64,000 bases of DNA, taken from assembly GCF_030687145.1 (NCBI RefSeq), contig NZ_CP117460.1, positions 2,046,001 through 2,110,000 of the forward strand. Direction: 5' to 3'. How positions within the stretch are numbered: position 1 is the stretch's first letter; every line of letters starts with the position of its first letter. This document shows, piece after piece, positions 9,222 through 19,197 of the stretch. This stretch comes from Pseudomonas sp. FP1742. Lineage in GTDB: Bacteria > Pseudomonadota > Gammaproteobacteria > Pseudomonadales > Pseudomonadaceae. Position numbers and translations under genes: made by a program. Under the pieces are notes generated by a model. That model had not been told where the DNA came from and did not search any database. It worked only from the letters and a program-made list of their open reading frames with translations.

Positions 9222-10640
9222 TCAACGAATTTGTGGGCCGATGAATCGGCTCTTGGCTTCAACGTGGACGCTGGCGTCCTCGGCATCCTTGAGGATGAAT
9301 TTCACCTCGTTGGTGCTCGACGGCAGTTGCTCCGGTGAGCTGGACAACTCGACCGGCTGGCTGAAAATTTCCCCGGCCGCGACTTTGATCTCGCGCTTGC
9401 CTTGCAGCTTGAGGTCCGGCAGGCCGGTGGCTTCCAGCACGTAGGTGTGGTCGCGCTGGTCCTTGTTCATGATCTTCAGGCTGTAGACGTTTTCGATCCG
9501 GCCTTCGGCGTTTTCGCGATACAGCACGCGGTCCTTGCTGACATCGAAACCGACCAGCGAACGCATGAAGAACGCGGTCACCAGCAACGCGATCATGGTC
9601 AGCAACACCAGGGCGTAGCCGATCAGGCGCGGGCGTAGTTTATGGGTTTTTTGCCCCGACAGGTTGTGTTCGGTGGTGTAGCTGATCAGGCCGCGCGGGT
9701 AATCCATCTTGTCCATGATGTTATCGCAGGCGTCGATGCACGCCGCACAGCCGATGCATTCGATTTGCAGGCCGTCGCGGATGTCGATGCCGGTGGGGCA
9801 GACCTGGACGCACATGGTGCAGTCGATGCAATCGCCCAGGCCCTGGGCCTTGTAGTCGATGCCTTTCTTGCGCGGGCCACGGCTTTCACCCCGGCGCGGG
9901 TCGTAGGAGACGATCAGGGTGTCCTTGTCGAACATCACGCTCTGGAAGCGTGCGTAGGGGCACATGTAAATGCATACCTGCTCGCGCAACCAGCCGGCGT
10001 TGCCGTAGGTGGCGAGGGTGAAGAAACCGACCCAGAAGTACGACCAGCCATCGGCTTCGCCGGTGAAGAAATCGATGACCAGTTCGCGAATGGGCGAGAA
10101 GTAACCGACGAAGGTCATGCCGGTGACAAAGCCGATCAACAGCCACATCGAGTGCTTGCTGAATTTGCGCAGGAATTTGTTGGCGCTCATCGGCGCCTTG
10201 TCGAGCTTGATGCGCTGGTTGCGGTCGCCTTCGGTGACCTTTTCGCACCACATGAAAATCCACGTCCAGACGCTTTGCGGGCAGGTGTAGCCGCACCAGA
10301 CCCGACCGGCATACACGGTAATGAAGAACAGGCCAAAGGCACTGATGATCAGAATGCCCGAGAGCAGGATGAAATCCTGGGGCCAGAAGGTCGCGCCAAA
10401 AATGAAGAACTTACGCTCCGGCAGGTTCCACCAGACGGCCTGATGACCGCCCCAGTCCAGCCACACCGTGCCGAAATACAGCAGAAACAGTGCAGCACCG
10501 CCCGCCATCCGCAGATTGCGGAACAGACCGGTGAAGGCGCGGGTGTAGATCTTTTCTCGAGAGGCGTAGAGGTCGACGCTGTTGTTCGCGTTCTTGGCAG
10601 GCGGAGTAACGTCGTGTACCGGAATCTGATTGCTCATCAT
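9222..10640 (-). CDS. ccoG: cbb3 accessory protein CcoG (FixG), ferredoxin-type copper reductase
   Basis: A 472-residue membrane protein with five or so helices. It has a cytoplasmic ferredoxin-like domain with two [4Fe-4S] motifs (C-x2-C-x2-C-x3-CP at 271-281 and again at 295-305). Further conserved cysteines occur in WCGYTCP (115-121) and CIYMCP (223-228). CcoG is described as reducing Cu(II) to Cu(I) for the CcoI/oxidase assembly route. The carboxyl third is an Ig-like accessory domain. Two ATG codons stand in tandem at the start (10640 and 10637). It heads the ccoGHIS operon. Confidence 0.96.
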   Translation of the reverse strand: MMSNQIPVHDVTPPAKNANNSVDLYASREKIYTRAFTGLFRNLRMAGGAALFLLYFGTVWLDWGGHQAVWWNLPERKFFIFGATFWPQDFILLSGILIISAFGLFFITVYAGRVWCGYTCPQSVWTWIFMWCEKVTEGDRNQRIKLDKAPMSANKFLRKFSKHSMWLLIGFVTGMTFVGYFSPIRELVIDFFTGEADGWSYFWVGFFTLATYGNAGWLREQVCIYMCPYARFQSVMFDKDTLIVSYDPRRGESRGPRKKGIDYKAQGLGDCIDCTMCVQVCPTGIDIRDGLQIECIGCAACIDACDNIMDKMDYPRGLISYTTEHNLSGQKTHKLRPRLIGYALVLLTMIALLVTAFFMRSLVGFDVSKDRVLYRENAEGRIENVYSLKIMNKDQRDHTYVLEATGLPDLKLQGKREIKVAAGEIFSQPVELSSSPEQLPSSTNEVKFILKDAEDASVHVEAKSRFIGPQIR

Positions 10641-11124
10641 TGCATCCCACGGCAGTGGAAAAATGCCCCGGTCAGTACGTGCCGACCGCGGTCAAAAAGA
10701 GGTGTTGCAGTGGCGCAATGATACGCCTGTCGCTCTGGCTCAAGGGTGCGACCTTTGGTCACGTTGGTTGAAATGAACTGACGGTGTAATGACTTGAATC
10801 AATTGACTTGTGAATTATGGACGGTTTTGCGAGAGCGGCGAGCTCATTCGAGCGCTACGGTGGCATCGACCGGCAAAATCCTGGCATCGGAAGGCGGTAT
10901 GGCGTGGTGGCGCTTCAGTCAGGTGCGCATTACGTTTTCCTGTGCGGAATCACAATGCTCCTGGCGAAAGCAACGCTGTCAGTTGTTATAAGCAAGTCGG
11001 AAATATATTAACTGAATTACTCGCTGTTTGATGTTTGCGGTTTTCTGTCTTCTGGAATAAGTTGTTCTGGCATGCAGTTGTTAAATAACGGTATGCCTAT
11101 CTAATATTACGGAAATGGAATTCT
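10641..11124. other. Intergenic region between ccoG and the phosphoesterase gene
   Basis: About 480 bp with no convincing gene. The left part should hold the ccoG promoter and a candidate Anr site. The right part, from about 10980, becomes clearly AT-rich, matching the phosphoesterase gene that follows. Short overlapping open frames near 10800-11030 have no ribosome-binding site or recognisable protein. Confidence 0.6.
10789..10802 (-). promoter_or_regulatory. Degenerate Anr-like site before ccoG
   Basis: On the minus strand this reads TTGATTCAAGTCAT: a perfect left half-site TTGAT, an N4 spacer, and GTCAT where ATCAA is expected (three of five). It lies 149 bp before ccoG. The imperfect half-site makes it tentative. 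Confidence 0.35.
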
Positions 11125-12129
11125 ATGAACATTGTAAAAAGTGCGAAATTATTCGCGTGCATGTGGATCTTGTCGCTGACATCTATCGCACATTCAAATG
11201 AAGGTACACCTGTTCATATGGTCTTCGCGTCTGATCCGCAGTATCCGTGGACGGATAAAACGGACAGTGAGGAATATGAATCTGACAGCGAGTTTGAACA
11301 GCGTGCCAAATGGCTGGTGGAGACCCAGTTCGCGAGTATTGCGGATTTCAGAAGCAAGATGGGCGGGCACTCGCAGGTGCCGCTGATGATCAACGGTGAC
11401 ATGACGGCGTTTGGTCATGGTTGGCAGCGTTCGTATATCAATTCGACGCTGCAGAAGTACTTTAATAAAGACTATCTGTACGGCTTGGGTAATCATGACT
11501 ATCAGAATAATGTCGATGATTGTTTTACTAATAGTTGTGCGGCGGGCAGTATTGTCGAATATCAAGAGCATCATGCCGACAAGGTAGATGACTTCGATTT
11601 GAAGATTACGGGTTTTTTGTTCGATAAGACGTATTCGGGTAGCCTTGCCTATTCCAAAAACATAGGGGAGGTTCATCTGGTCCAGCTTAATAATGAGCCG
11701 ACTTATGCAACCAAAATTTCCCATCCCCTGAATCCTACAACTTTTAACATTACCGCTGCGCTGGATTGGCTTGAAAATGATTTGCGAGTCGCCCGGACCC
11801 AAGGCTACGCGATCATTATCAACATGCATAAACCCTATGACTGGCAGGGTGACTGGAGTCAGGAAAGTCGTTTCAGGGATATGATCGCAAAATATGAGGT
11901 GACGGCCATATTCGCCGGTCATCTTCATGAAAACGGCGGTTCCATGTCCTATAAGGGGAGCGTGCCCGTTTTCCTCAGTGGCAGCGCTTCCCAGGAAACC
12001 TATCTGATCGCCAGTTTTTCCGCGGATCGCAAACAACTACAGGTCGATCTGGTCGATAACAACCAGTGGCAAAACCGCAAGCTTGTGGCGAAAGTGCCGG
12101 TGAAATCAATTTTCGCCAGTCGCCCATGA
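11125..12129 (+). CDS. Exported metallophosphoesterase (calcineurin-like)
   Basis: A 334-residue protein with a signal peptide (about residues 1-25, cleavage near AHS/NEG). It has the metallophosphoesterase metal motifs in order: ASDPQYPW, NGDMTAFGHG, GLGNHDYQNN, NMHKPY and FAGHLHE. It is therefore probably a periplasmic or secreted binuclear-metal phosphoesterase; the substrate is unknown. Base composition is visibly more AT-rich than the flanking cco genes, with AAT, AAA and ATT codons frequent. It is inserted between ccoG and ccoP-1, which I recall as adjacent in P. aeruginosa. This suggests acquisition by transfer. A bidirectional terminator follows it immediately. Confidence 0.8.
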   Translation: MNIVKSAKLFACMWILSLTSIAHSNEGTPVHMVFASDPQYPWTDKTDSEEYESDSEFEQRAKWLVETQFASIADFRSKMGGHSQVPLMINGDMTAFGHGWQRSYINSTLQKYFNKDYLYGLGNHDYQNNVDDCFTNSCAAGSIVEYQEHHADKVDDFDLKITGFLFDKTYSGSLAYSKNIGEVHLVQLNNEPTYATKISHPLNPTTFNITAALDWLENDLRVARTQGYAIIINMHKPYDWQGDWSQESRFRDMIAKYEVTAIFAGHLHENGGSMSYKGSVPVFLSGSASQETYLIASFSADRKQLQVDLVDNNQWQNRKLVAKVPVKSIFASRP

Positions 12130-12165
12130 AAAAGGCCCCGCCAGATCACTGGCGGGGCCTTTTTT
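12129..12165. terminator. Bidirectional terminator between the phosphoesterase and ccoP-1
   Basis: AAAAAGGCCCCGCCAG, a short loop and CTGGCGGGGCCTTTTTT form a perfect stem with A and T runs on both sides. It ends both convergent transcripts. Confidence 0.93.
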
Positions 12166-12184
12166 GTTGCATCAAGCGTTTGCC

Positions 12185-13168
12185 TTACTGGGCGTCTGCC
12201 ACCGGCGCTTTCTCACCGTGAGACAGGCTGTAGACGTAAGCGGCCAGCAGGTGAACCTTGTCGTTGCCTTGCAGCTGTTCCTGCGCAGGCATCTGGCCCT
12301 GACGGCCGTAACGGATGGTCTGCTGCAGTTGAGCGAAGCTCGAGCCGTAGATGAATGCCGCCGGATGGGTCAGGTTAGGCGCACCCATCGCTGGCGTGCC
12401 TTTGCCTTCCGGACCGTGGCACGCCACGCAGTTGGCGGCGAACAGTTTCTGGCCGGCAACCGGGTCAGCCTTCGCGCCTTCCGGCAACTTGCGGCCATCG
12501 AGGCTGGTCAGCACGTAAGCGGCAACGTCGCTGACGCCTTGTTCGCCGATCACTTCGGCCCAGGCCGGCATCACGGCGTGACGGCCGCCCATGATGGTGG
12601 TCTTGATGGTTGCCGCTTCACCGCCCCAGCGCCAGTCGGCGTCAGTCAGGTTAGGGAAGCCATAGGCGCCCTTGGCGTCGGAACCGTGGCAGACCGAGCA
12701 GTTGGAGGCGAACAGGCGGCCACCCATCTTCAGGGCTTGCGGGTCCTTGGCGACTTCTTCGATTGGCATGGAAGCGAACTTGGCGAAGATCGGGCCGAAC
12801 TTGGCGTCCGACCTGGCCATTTCCTTTTCCCACTCGTGGACGCCGGTCCAGCCGGTCTGGCCGTTGGCGAACGCGGTCTGCTTCTCGTTATCCAGGTAGT
12901 TGTAACCTGGCAACAGGCCTTTCCAGTTACCCAGGCCCGGGTACAGGACCAGATAGCCAAGGGCGAAGATGATGGTGCCCACGAACAGCATGAACCACCA
13001 TTTCGGCAGTGGGTTGTCGTACTCCTCGATCCCGTCGAAGGAGTGGCCGACAGTCTCGTCGGTCTGCTCGGCGCGCTGGCCCTTGCGGGTGGACAGCAGC
13101 AGCCAGGTCAGGGCGAAGATGGTGCCGAGACTGAGGACTGTGACGTACAGACTCCAGAACGTAGTCAT
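12185..13168 (-). CDS. ccoP1: cbb3 oxidase diheme subunit CcoP, set 1
   Basis: A 327-residue membrane-anchored diheme cytochrome c that passes electrons to the catalytic subunit. Two amino-terminal helices flank [11 protein letters not shown]. Heme-binding CSVCH is at residues 157-161 and CVACH at 247-251. Compared with the set-2 CcoP it has an extra segment after the LPGYN region (about residues 90-107), which explains most of the length difference. Its start overlaps the ccoQ-1 stop by 4 bp (ATGA). Confidence 0.97.
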   Translation of the reverse strand: MTTFWSLYVTVLSLGTIFALTWLLLSTRKGQRAEQTDETVGHSFDGIEEYDNPLPKWWFMLFVGTIIFALGYLVLYPGLGNWKGLLPGYNYLDNEKQTAFANGQTGWTGVHEWEKEMARSDAKFGPIFAKFASMPIEEVAKDPQALKMGGRLFASNCSVCHGSDAKGAYGFPNLTDADWRWGGEAATIKTTIMGGRHAVMPAWAEVIGEQGVSDVAAYVLTSLDGRKLPEGAKADPVAGQKLFAANCVACHGPEGKGTPAMGAPNLTHPAAFIYGSSFAQLQQTIRYGRQGQMPAQEQLQGNDKVHLLAAYVYSLSHGEKAPVADAQ

Positions 13169-13350
13169 TCTTTGTTACTCCTAGAAGCTTGCTCGACGTG
13201 CTTGATGGCTTCGGGATCATCCGCGAAAGGCAGCAAGGTCGCGTCTTCAAACTCCGACTTGCGCTTGGGGCTGAATACCCACAACGCCAGACCGATGAAG
13301 GCCACCATCACAACAACGGTGCCCAGGCCACGAATCATCCCGATATCCAT
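13165..13350 (-). CDS. ccoQ1: cbb3 oxidase small subunit CcoQ, set 1
   Basis: A 61-residue protein with a single membrane helix ([19 protein letters not shown]) and an acidic cytoplasmic tail. CcoQ/FixQ stabilises the assembled cbb3 complex. It lies between ccoO-1 (5 bp away) and ccoP-1, whose start it overlaps by 4 bp. Confidence 0.95.
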   Translation of the reverse strand: MDIGMIRGLGTVVVMVAFIGLALWVFSPKRKSEFEDATLLPFADDPEAIKHVEQASRSNKE

Positions 13351-13355
13351 CTAAA

Positions 13356-13964
13356 TCACCGTTTGCTTTTGATGATGGTGCCCAGGCCTTGCAGATAGGC
13401 CACCAGCGCGTCCATTTCGGTTTTGCCCTTCACGGCATCCTTGGCGCCGGCGATGTCTTCGTCGGTGTAAGGGACGCCGAGCGTGCGCAAGACTTCCATT
13501 TTCTTCGCGGTGTCTTTGCCGTCGAGCTTGTTTTCTACGAGGAACGGGTAAGCCGGCATTTTCGACTCGGGCACCACGTTGCGCGGGTTGTACAAGTGCG
13601 CACGCTGCCAGTCATCGGAGTAACGACCGCCGACACGGGCCAGGTCCGGACCGGTACGCTTGGAACCCCACAGGAACGGGTGGTCCCAGACGCTTTCACC
13701 GGCGACCGAGTAGTGGCCGTAGCGTTCGGTTTCAGCACGGAACGGACGGATCATCTGCGAGTGGCAGCCGACACAACCGTTGGCGATGTAGATGTCGCGG
13801 CCTTCCAGTTCAAGGGCGGTACGAGGCTTCATGCCCTCGACCGGCTTGTTGGTAACGTCCTGGAAAAACAGCGGAACGATCTGGGTCAGGCCGCCGATGC
13901 TGACGGCGATAACCATGAAGAAGGCCAGCAGGCCAATATTCTTCTCGACTGCTTCATGCTTCAT
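13356..13964 (-). CDS. ccoO1: cbb3 oxidase monoheme subunit CcoO, set 1
   Basis: A 202-residue membrane-anchored monoheme cytochrome c that relays electrons from CcoP to CcoN. One helix is at about residues 9-33. Heme-binding CVGCH is at 64-68, and a distal methionine lies in the PESKMPAYP segment. Its start codon shares one base with the ccoN-1 stop (TGATG), indicating coupled translation. Confidence 0.97.
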   Translation of the reverse strand: MKHEAVEKNIGLLAFFMVIAVSIGGLTQIVPLFFQDVTNKPVEGMKPRTALELEGRDIYIANGCVGCHSQMIRPFRAETERYGHYSVAGESVWDHPFLWGSKRTGPDLARVGGRYSDDWQRAHLYNPRNVVPESKMPAYPFLVENKLDGKDTAKKMEVLRTLGVPYTDEDIAGAKDAVKGKTEMDALVAYLQGLGTIIKSKR

Positions 13965-15406
13965 CAGTGAGCTCCAACTACAGCAATCTTGGTAGCGGCT
14001 TCGGCTTCAACCGGGTCCGAGGCGCGAACGGTACGGAACACGTTGTAGGCCATCAACAGCATGCCGCTGGCAAAGAACGCGCCGCCCAGGGCACGAACGA
14101 TGAAACCAGGGTGGCTGGCTTGCAGTGCTTCCACGAAGGAGTAGGTGAGGGTGCCGTCGTCGTTGATTGCACGCCACATCAGGCCCTGGGTGATGCCGTT
14201 GACCCACATCGACGCGATGTACAGCACGGTACCGATGGTCGCGAGCCAGAAATGCGCGTTGATCAGGCCGGTGCTGTGCATTTGTGCACGGCCGAACAGT
14301 TTCGGAATCATGTGGTAGATGGCGCCGATCGAGATCATCGCTACCCAGCCCAAGGCGCCGGCGTGTACGTGGCCGATGGTCCAGTCGGTGTAGTGCGAGA
14401 GCGAGTTGACGGTCTTGATGGCCATCATCGGGCCTTCGAAGGTCGACATGCCGTAGAACGCCAGCGATACCACGAGGAAGCGCAGGATCGGGTCGGTGCG
14501 CAGCTTATGCCAGGCGCCCGACAGGGTCATCATGCCGTTGATCATGCCGCCCCAGCTCGGAGCCAGCAGGATGATCGACATCGCCATGCCCAGGGACTGA
14601 GCCCAGTCCGGCAGTGCGGTGTAGTGCAAGTGGTGGGGACCTGCCCAGATGTACAGGGTGATCAGCGCCCAGAAGTGCACGATCGACAGGCGATAGGAGT
14701 AGATCGGACGCTCGGCCTGTTTCGGCACGAAGTAGTACATCATCCCCAGGAAGCCGGTGGTCAGGAAGAAGCCGACGGCGTTGTGGCCGTACCACCACTG
14801 GATCATCGCGTCGGTCGCACCCGAGTAGGCCGAGTAGGACTTGAACAGGCTGACCGGCAGCGACATGTGGTTGACGATGTGCAGCATCGCGGTCACGACG
14901 ATGAAGGCACCGTAGAACCAGTTACCGACATAGATGTGCTTGGTCTTGCGCTTGACGATGGTGCCGAAGAACACCAGACCGTAGGTGACCCAGACGATAG
15001 CCAGCAGAATGGCCAGGGGCCATTCCAGTTCCGCGTATTCCTTGGTGGTGGTGTAACCCAGCGGCAAGGTCACGATCGCGCCGACGATCACCGCTTGCCA
15101 ACCCCAGAAGGTGAAGGCCGCGAGGCTGTCGGAAATCAGTCGCGTTTGGCAGGTTCGCTGCACGACGTAATAAGAAGTGGCAAACAGAGCACAACCACCG
15201 AAGGCGAAAATCACCAGGTTGGTGTGCAACGGGCGTAAGCGTCCAAAAGTCGTCCACGGCAGACCGAAGTTCAATTCCGGCCATACGAGCTGTGAGGCGA
15301 TGAAGACACCAAGCCCCATGCCAAGGATCCCCCAGACCACCGTCATGATGGCGAACTGGCGGACTACCTTATAGTTATAAGCAGTCGGACTGATTGCTGT
15401 GCTCAT
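13964..15406 (-). CDS. ccoN1: cbb3 oxidase catalytic subunit CcoN, set 1
   Basis: A 480-residue heme-copper oxidase subunit I of the C family, with about 12 helices. It holds heme b, heme b3 and CuB and reduces oxygen to water. Conserved histidines are seen in [16 protein letters not shown] and in [17 protein letters not shown]. The start at 15406 ([13 protein letters not shown]) is chosen by comparison with set 2; a longer reading to 15571 adds an unlikely extension that would cover the Anr-like site. It heads ccoNOQP-1. Confidence 0.97.
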   Translation of the reverse strand: MSTAISPTAYNYKVVRQFAIMTVVWGILGMGLGVFIASQLVWPELNFGLPWTTFGRLRPLHTNLVIFAFGGCALFATSYYVVQRTCQTRLISDSLAAFTFWGWQAVIVGAIVTLPLGYTTTKEYAELEWPLAILLAIVWVTYGLVFFGTIVKRKTKHIYVGNWFYGAFIVVTAMLHIVNHMSLPVSLFKSYSAYSGATDAMIQWWYGHNAVGFFLTTGFLGMMYYFVPKQAERPIYSYRLSIVHFWALITLYIWAGPHHLHYTALPDWAQSLGMAMSIILLAPSWGGMINGMMTLSGAWHKLRTDPILRFLVVSLAFYGMSTFEGPMMAIKTVNSLSHYTDWTIGHVHAGALGWVAMISIGAIYHMIPKLFGRAQMHSTGLINAHFWLATIGTVLYIASMWVNGITQGLMWRAINDDGTLTYSFVEALQASHPGFIVRALGGAFFASGMLLMAYNVFRTVRASDPVEAEAATKIAVVGAH

Positions 15407-15491
15407 TCTAAGGTTCCACGGTTTGGGTGTTTTATTAGGAGTAAAAATCGGCCGCAAGTATGGAGAAAGCGGGGGGGCATTGCAACGCGCC

Positions 15492-15505
15492 ATGACCTGG
15501 GTCAA
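15492..15505 (-). promoter_or_regulatory. Anr-like box before ccoN-1
   Basis: On the minus strand TTGACCCAGGTCAT fits TTGA(T/C)-N4-(A/G)TCAA with one clear mismatch at the last base. It lies 86 bp before the ccoN-1 start. It is weaker than the set-2 site, in keeping with the more constitutive expression reported for the set-1 oxidase of P. aeruginosa. Confidence 0.55.
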
Positions 15506-15506
15506 T

Positions 15507-15888
15507 GCTTTCAAAACCTGATTCTGCGGCCTTTCCATGCGCCGCGTAAGGACAAAATTGCCCTCTGACAAAATGTCGCAGCGGATGAAAAAGGCGAGGG
15601 GTTCAAGTCAGATGTAACGGGGTGTGTTCAAACGCAACGATCGAGGGGCAGACGGCAATTTGCGCGACAGCCGGTATCTACCAGCCTTTGCGGCCTGTCA
15701 TCGAACGGAATCGTCGAACACATCGGGTAAAATCGACCTGGAACCGGCTCATGCCAGTCCGCACCGAGGAAGCTTAGACCCGAATCTGGTGAACCGAAAG
15801 GAAGGGGAATGGGAGGGTGCGACAATGGGTCGCAAAGAGGCAGGGAACTGCCGCATTCCGCAGAATGCGGCAGCAGAGCGGTGAAAAA
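15507..15888. other. Gap between the two cco operons, with an 11-bp hairpin
   Basis: No gene is supported in this stretch. The main structure is at 15848-15873: CTGCCGCATTC and GAATGCGGCAG form a perfect 11-bp stem with the loop CGCA, just after the ccoP-2 stop. There is no T tract behind it on the minus strand, so it may be an RNA-stabilising hairpin or a processing site. A plus-strand open frame at 15624-15884 looks spurious. Confidence 0.6.
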
Positions 15889-16842
15889 TTATTCGCTTTT
15901 GCCTTGTGCCTGCAAACGCTCGGTGCCGACTCCGTGGGACAAGCTGTACACATAAGCGGCCAGCAATTGCACCTTGTCGTTGCCCAGCAGTTCGTTTTGC
16001 GCCGGCATATGGCCCTGGCGGCCATGGCGAATAGTCTGTTGCAGTTGCGCCAGGCTGGTACCGTAGATAAAACCGGCCGGGTGCGTCAGATTCGGCGCGC
16101 CCATGGCTTCAGTGCCCTGGCCGTTTGCCCTATGACAGGCTACGCAGGTGGTGCTGAACAGTTGCTGTCCGGCTTGCACATCGGCGCCACTGTCGGCTGG
16201 TAGCGGCAGGCCGGCCAATTCGTGACGCACGTACGCGGCGACGTTTTTCACGCCAGCTTCACCGAGGATTTCCCCCCAGGCCGGCATGGCCGCCATGCGA
16301 CCGCCCATGATGGTGGTCTTGATGGTCTCGGCATTGCCGCCCCAGCGCCAATCGTTGTCAGCCAGGTTGGGAAAACCGAACGCGCCCTTGGCATCCGAGC
16401 CGTGGCACACCGAGCAGTTGGAGGCGAACAGGCGTCCGCCCATTTTCAGCGCCTGCGGGTCTTTCGCTACTTCTTCCACCGGCATTGCCGCGAATTTGGC
16501 GAAGATCGGCCCGAACTTCGCGTCCGCCTTGCTCATCTCCTTTTCCCACTCGTGCACGCCGGTCCAGCCGTTTTCATAACCGGGCAATATGCCTTTCCAG
16601 TTGCCCAGGCCCGGATAAAGGATCAGGTAGCCGACCGAGAACACCAGCGTGCCGGCGAACAGCATGAACCACCACTGCGGCAGCGGGTTGTCGTACTCCT
16701 CGATGCCGTCGAAGCTGTGGCCCATGGTCTGGTCGACGCTGCCCTTGGTTTCGCCCCGGCGCGTGCCGATCAGCAGCCAGGTCAGGCCGATCAGGCTGCC
16801 GATGGTCAGTACGCAGATCCACGCACTCCAGAAGGTGGTCAT
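15889..16842 (-). CDS. ccoP2: cbb3 oxidase diheme subunit CcoP, set 2
   Basis: A 317-residue diheme cytochrome c, close paralogue of the product at 12185. The first heme motif CSVCH is at residues 143-147; the second is CVACH. The segment between LPGYE and [12 protein letters not shown] is about 14 residues shorter than in set 1, and the carboxyl end is different ([13 protein letters not shown]). Its start overlaps the ccoQ-2 stop by 4 bp. Confidence 0.97.
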   Translation of the reverse strand: MTTFWSAWICVLTIGSLIGLTWLLIGTRRGETKGSVDQTMGHSFDGIEEYDNPLPQWWFMLFAGTLVFSVGYLILYPGLGNWKGILPGYENGWTGVHEWEKEMSKADAKFGPIFAKFAAMPVEEVAKDPQALKMGGRLFASNCSVCHGSDAKGAFGFPNLADNDWRWGGNAETIKTTIMGGRMAAMPAWGEILGEAGVKNVAAYVRHELAGLPLPADSGADVQAGQQLFSTTCVACHRANGQGTEAMGAPNLTHPAGFIYGTSLAQLQQTIRHGRQGHMPAQNELLGNDKVQLLAAYVYSLSHGVGTERLQAQGKSE

Positions 16843-17039
16843 GGCCGGGCACTCCTTGTTGTTGCAGATTCTTGGGTAGTTTCGGGTTGCGGCTCGTCAG
16901 CGAACGGCAGCAGGCGCGCTTCGGCGAATTGCGGATTGCGCTTGCTGTTGAACACCCACAGTGTCAGGCCGACGAAGGCCACGAACACCACGACTGTGCC
17001 GAGGCCGCGGATCAGGCCTGTGCTCATATCAATGACCAT
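16839..17039 (-). CDS. ccoQ2: cbb3 oxidase small subunit CcoQ, set 2
   Basis: A 66-residue single-helix protein ([19 protein letters not shown]) with an acidic tail, paralogous to the set-1 CcoQ. The start at 17039 has an AGAGGTGAG ribosome-binding site; an internal ATG at 17027 would give a protein more like set 1 in length. It lies 3 bp after ccoO-2 and overlaps ccoP-2 by 4 bp. Confidence 0.93.
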   Translation of the reverse strand: MVIDMSTGLIRGLGTVVVFVAFVGLTLWVFNSKRNPQFAEARLLPFADEPQPETTQESATTRSARP

Positions 17040-17042
17040 GAC

Positions 17043-17651
17043 TCACCTCTTGCTCTTGATGGCAGTGCCGAGCACTTGCAGGTAGGCAACCAGCGCGTCC
17101 ATTTCGGTCTTGCCCTTGAGCGAAGCGACTGAGCCTGCAATGTCTTCGTCGGTGTACGGCACGCCGAGGGTGCGCATGGCGCGGATCTTGGTTTCGGTGT
17201 GGCTGCTGTCGAGCGGGTTGGCCACCAGCCATGGATACGCCGGCATCTTCGATTCCGGCACCACGTTGCGCGGGTTGTACAAGTGCGCGCGGTGCCAGTC
17301 TTCGGAGTAGCGCCCGCCGACTCGCGCCAAGTCCGGCCCGGTGCGCTTGGAGCCCCACAGGAACGGGTGATCCCACACGCTTTCCCCGGCCACCGAGTAA
17401 TGGCCGTAGCGTTCGGTTTCGGCGCGGAACGGGCGGATCATCTGTGAGTGGCAACCGACGCAGCCTTCGCGGATGTAAATGTCGCGACCTTCCAGTTGCA
17501 GCGCGGTGTAGGGCTTCATGCCTTCCACCGGTTTATTGGTCACGTCCTGGAAGAACAGCGGGACGATCTGGGTCAGGCCGCCGATGCTCACGGCGAACAC
17601 CATCAGCAACATCAGCAGGCCGACGTTTTTCTCGATTGTTTCGTGTTTCAT
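17043..17651 (-). CDS. ccoO2: cbb3 oxidase monoheme subunit CcoO, set 2
   Basis: A 202-residue monoheme cytochrome c, the same length as set 1 and nearly identical in the heme region (CVGCH at 64-68). Most differences lie in the amino-terminal helix and around residues 155-175. It begins 10 bp after the ccoN-2 stop. Confidence 0.97.
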   Translation of the reverse strand: MKHETIEKNVGLLMLLMVFAVSIGGLTQIVPLFFQDVTNKPVEGMKPYTALQLEGRDIYIREGCVGCHSQMIRPFRAETERYGHYSVAGESVWDHPFLWGSKRTGPDLARVGGRYSEDWHRAHLYNPRNVVPESKMPAYPWLVANPLDSSHTETKIRAMRTLGVPYTDEDIAGSVASLKGKTEMDALVAYLQVLGTAIKSKR

Positions 17652-17661
17652 GGCGGACTCC

Positions 17662-19086
17662 TCAGGCGATCTGCGCGGCAGCGACGGCTTCGGCAGGCTG
17701 CGAGGCCCGCACGGTGCGCCAGGTGTTGTAAGCCATCAGCAGCATGCCGCTGAGGAAGATCGCGCCGCCCACCAGTCGCACGATGAAGCCGGGGTGGCTG
17801 GCCACCAGGGTTTCGACGAAGGAGTAGGTCAGCGTGCCGTCCTCGTTGACTGCGCGCCACATCAGGCCCTGGGCGATGCCGTTGACCCACATCGAGGCGA
17901 TGTACAGCACGGTGCCGATGGTGGCGAGCCAGAAGTGCGCGTTGATCAGGCCGATGCTGTGCATCTGCTCGCGGCCGAAGACTTTCGGGATCATGTGATA
18001 GAGCGCGCCAATGGAAATCATCGCCACCCAGCCGAGCGCGCCGGCGTGAACGTGGCCGATGGTCCAGTCGGTGTAGTGGGAGAGGGCGTTGACCGTCTTG
18101 ATCGCCATCATCGGCCCTTCGAAGGTCGACATGCCGTAGAACGCCAGGGACACCACCAGGAAGCGCAGGATCGGGTCGCTGCGCAACTTATGCCAGGCAC
18201 CCGACAGGGTCATCATGCCGTTGATCATCCCGCCCCAGCTGGGCGCCAGCAGGATCAGCGACATCACCATGCCCAGCGACTGTGCCCAGTCCGGCAGCGC
18301 GGTGTAGTGCAAGTGGTGGGGACCGGCCCAGATGTACAGGGTGATCAGCGCCCAGAAGTGCACGATCGACAAGCGATAGGAATACACCGGGCGTTCGGCC
18401 TGTTTCGGCACGAAGTAGTACATCATCCCGAGGAAACCGGCGGTGAGGAAAAAGCCTACGGCGTTGTGGCCGTACCACCACTGCACCATGGCATCGGTCG
18501 CACCGGAGTACAGCGAGTAGGACTTGGTCAGACTCACCGGCAATTCCAGGTTGTTGACGATATGCAGGATTGCCACGGTGATGATGAATCCACCGAAGAA
18601 CCAGTTACCGACATAGATGTGCTTGGTCTTGCGCTGCATGATCGTGCCGAAGAACACGATGGCGTACGCCACCCAGACGATGGTGATCAGGATGTCGATC
18701 GGCCATTCCAGTTCGGCGTATTCCTTGGAACTGGTGTAACCCAGCGGCAGGCTGATCGCCGCCAACAGGATCACCAGTTGCCAGCCCCAGAAGCAGAACG
18801 CGGCGATTTTCGGCGCAAACAATCGAGTCTGGCAGGTACGCTGTACCGAGTAGAACGAACTGGCGAACAACGCGCAGCCGCCGAAGGCGAAGATCACCGC
18901 GTTGGTGTGCAGCGGGCGCAACCGGCCGAAACTGGTCCATGGCAGATTGAAGTTGAGTTCGGGCCAGACCAACTGGGCGGCGAGAAAAACCCCGAGCCCC
19001 ATGCCGACGATGCCCCACACCACCGTCATAATGGCGAATTGGCGGACCACCTTGTAGTTGTAGGCGGTACTGATAGAAGTGTTCAT
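17662..19086 (-). CDS. ccoN2: cbb3 oxidase catalytic subunit CcoN, set 2
   Basis: A 474-residue C-family heme-copper oxidase subunit I, a close paralogue of the set-1 CcoN. The same histidine segments are present ([26 protein letters not shown]). The start at 19086 ([12 protein letters not shown]) matches set 1; a long in-frame extension to 19521 is antisense to the hydrolase gene and was rejected. A perfect Anr box lies 137 bp upstream, inside the divergent hydrolase gene. Confidence 0.97.
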   Translation of the reverse strand: MNTSISTAYNYKVVRQFAIMTVVWGIVGMGLGVFLAAQLVWPELNFNLPWTSFGRLRPLHTNAVIFAFGGCALFASSFYSVQRTCQTRLFAPKIAAFCFWGWQLVILLAAISLPLGYTSSKEYAELEWPIDILITIVWVAYAIVFFGTIMQRKTKHIYVGNWFFGGFIITVAILHIVNNLELPVSLTKSYSLYSGATDAMVQWWYGHNAVGFFLTAGFLGMMYYFVPKQAERPVYSYRLSIVHFWALITLYIWAGPHHLHYTALPDWAQSLGMVMSLILLAPSWGGMINGMMTLSGAWHKLRSDPILRFLVVSLAFYGMSTFEGPMMAIKTVNALSHYTDWTIGHVHAGALGWVAMISIGALYHMIPKVFGREQMHSIGLINAHFWLATIGTVLYIASMWVNGIAQGLMWRAVNEDGTLTYSFVETLVASHPGFIVRLVGGAIFLSGMLLMAYNTWRTVRASQPAEAVAAAQIA

Positions 19087-19197
19087 GGTTCCCCATCCAC
19101 GGTTCAGCCGAAGTGAGGGTTCGTCTTTGCGAGTAAGCCGCGCAAGGCAGACGCTCCCTTCGCCTGGAGTTATAGGCAGACTAAAAGCGAGGCAAGC

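Noticed and set aside
10794..11031. Short overlapping frames between ccoG and the phosphoesterase
   Set aside because: Three frames overlap one another, none has a clear ribosome-binding site, and none resembles a protein I know.
15624..15884. 86-codon plus-strand frame between the cco operons
   Set aside because: No ribosome-binding site, and its end runs through the hairpin after ccoP-2.
17518..19116. 532-codon plus-strand frame opposite the ccoO-2/ccoN-2 genes
   Set aside because: Shadow frame; a similar one appears opposite ccoN-1, as expected from the paralogous sequence.
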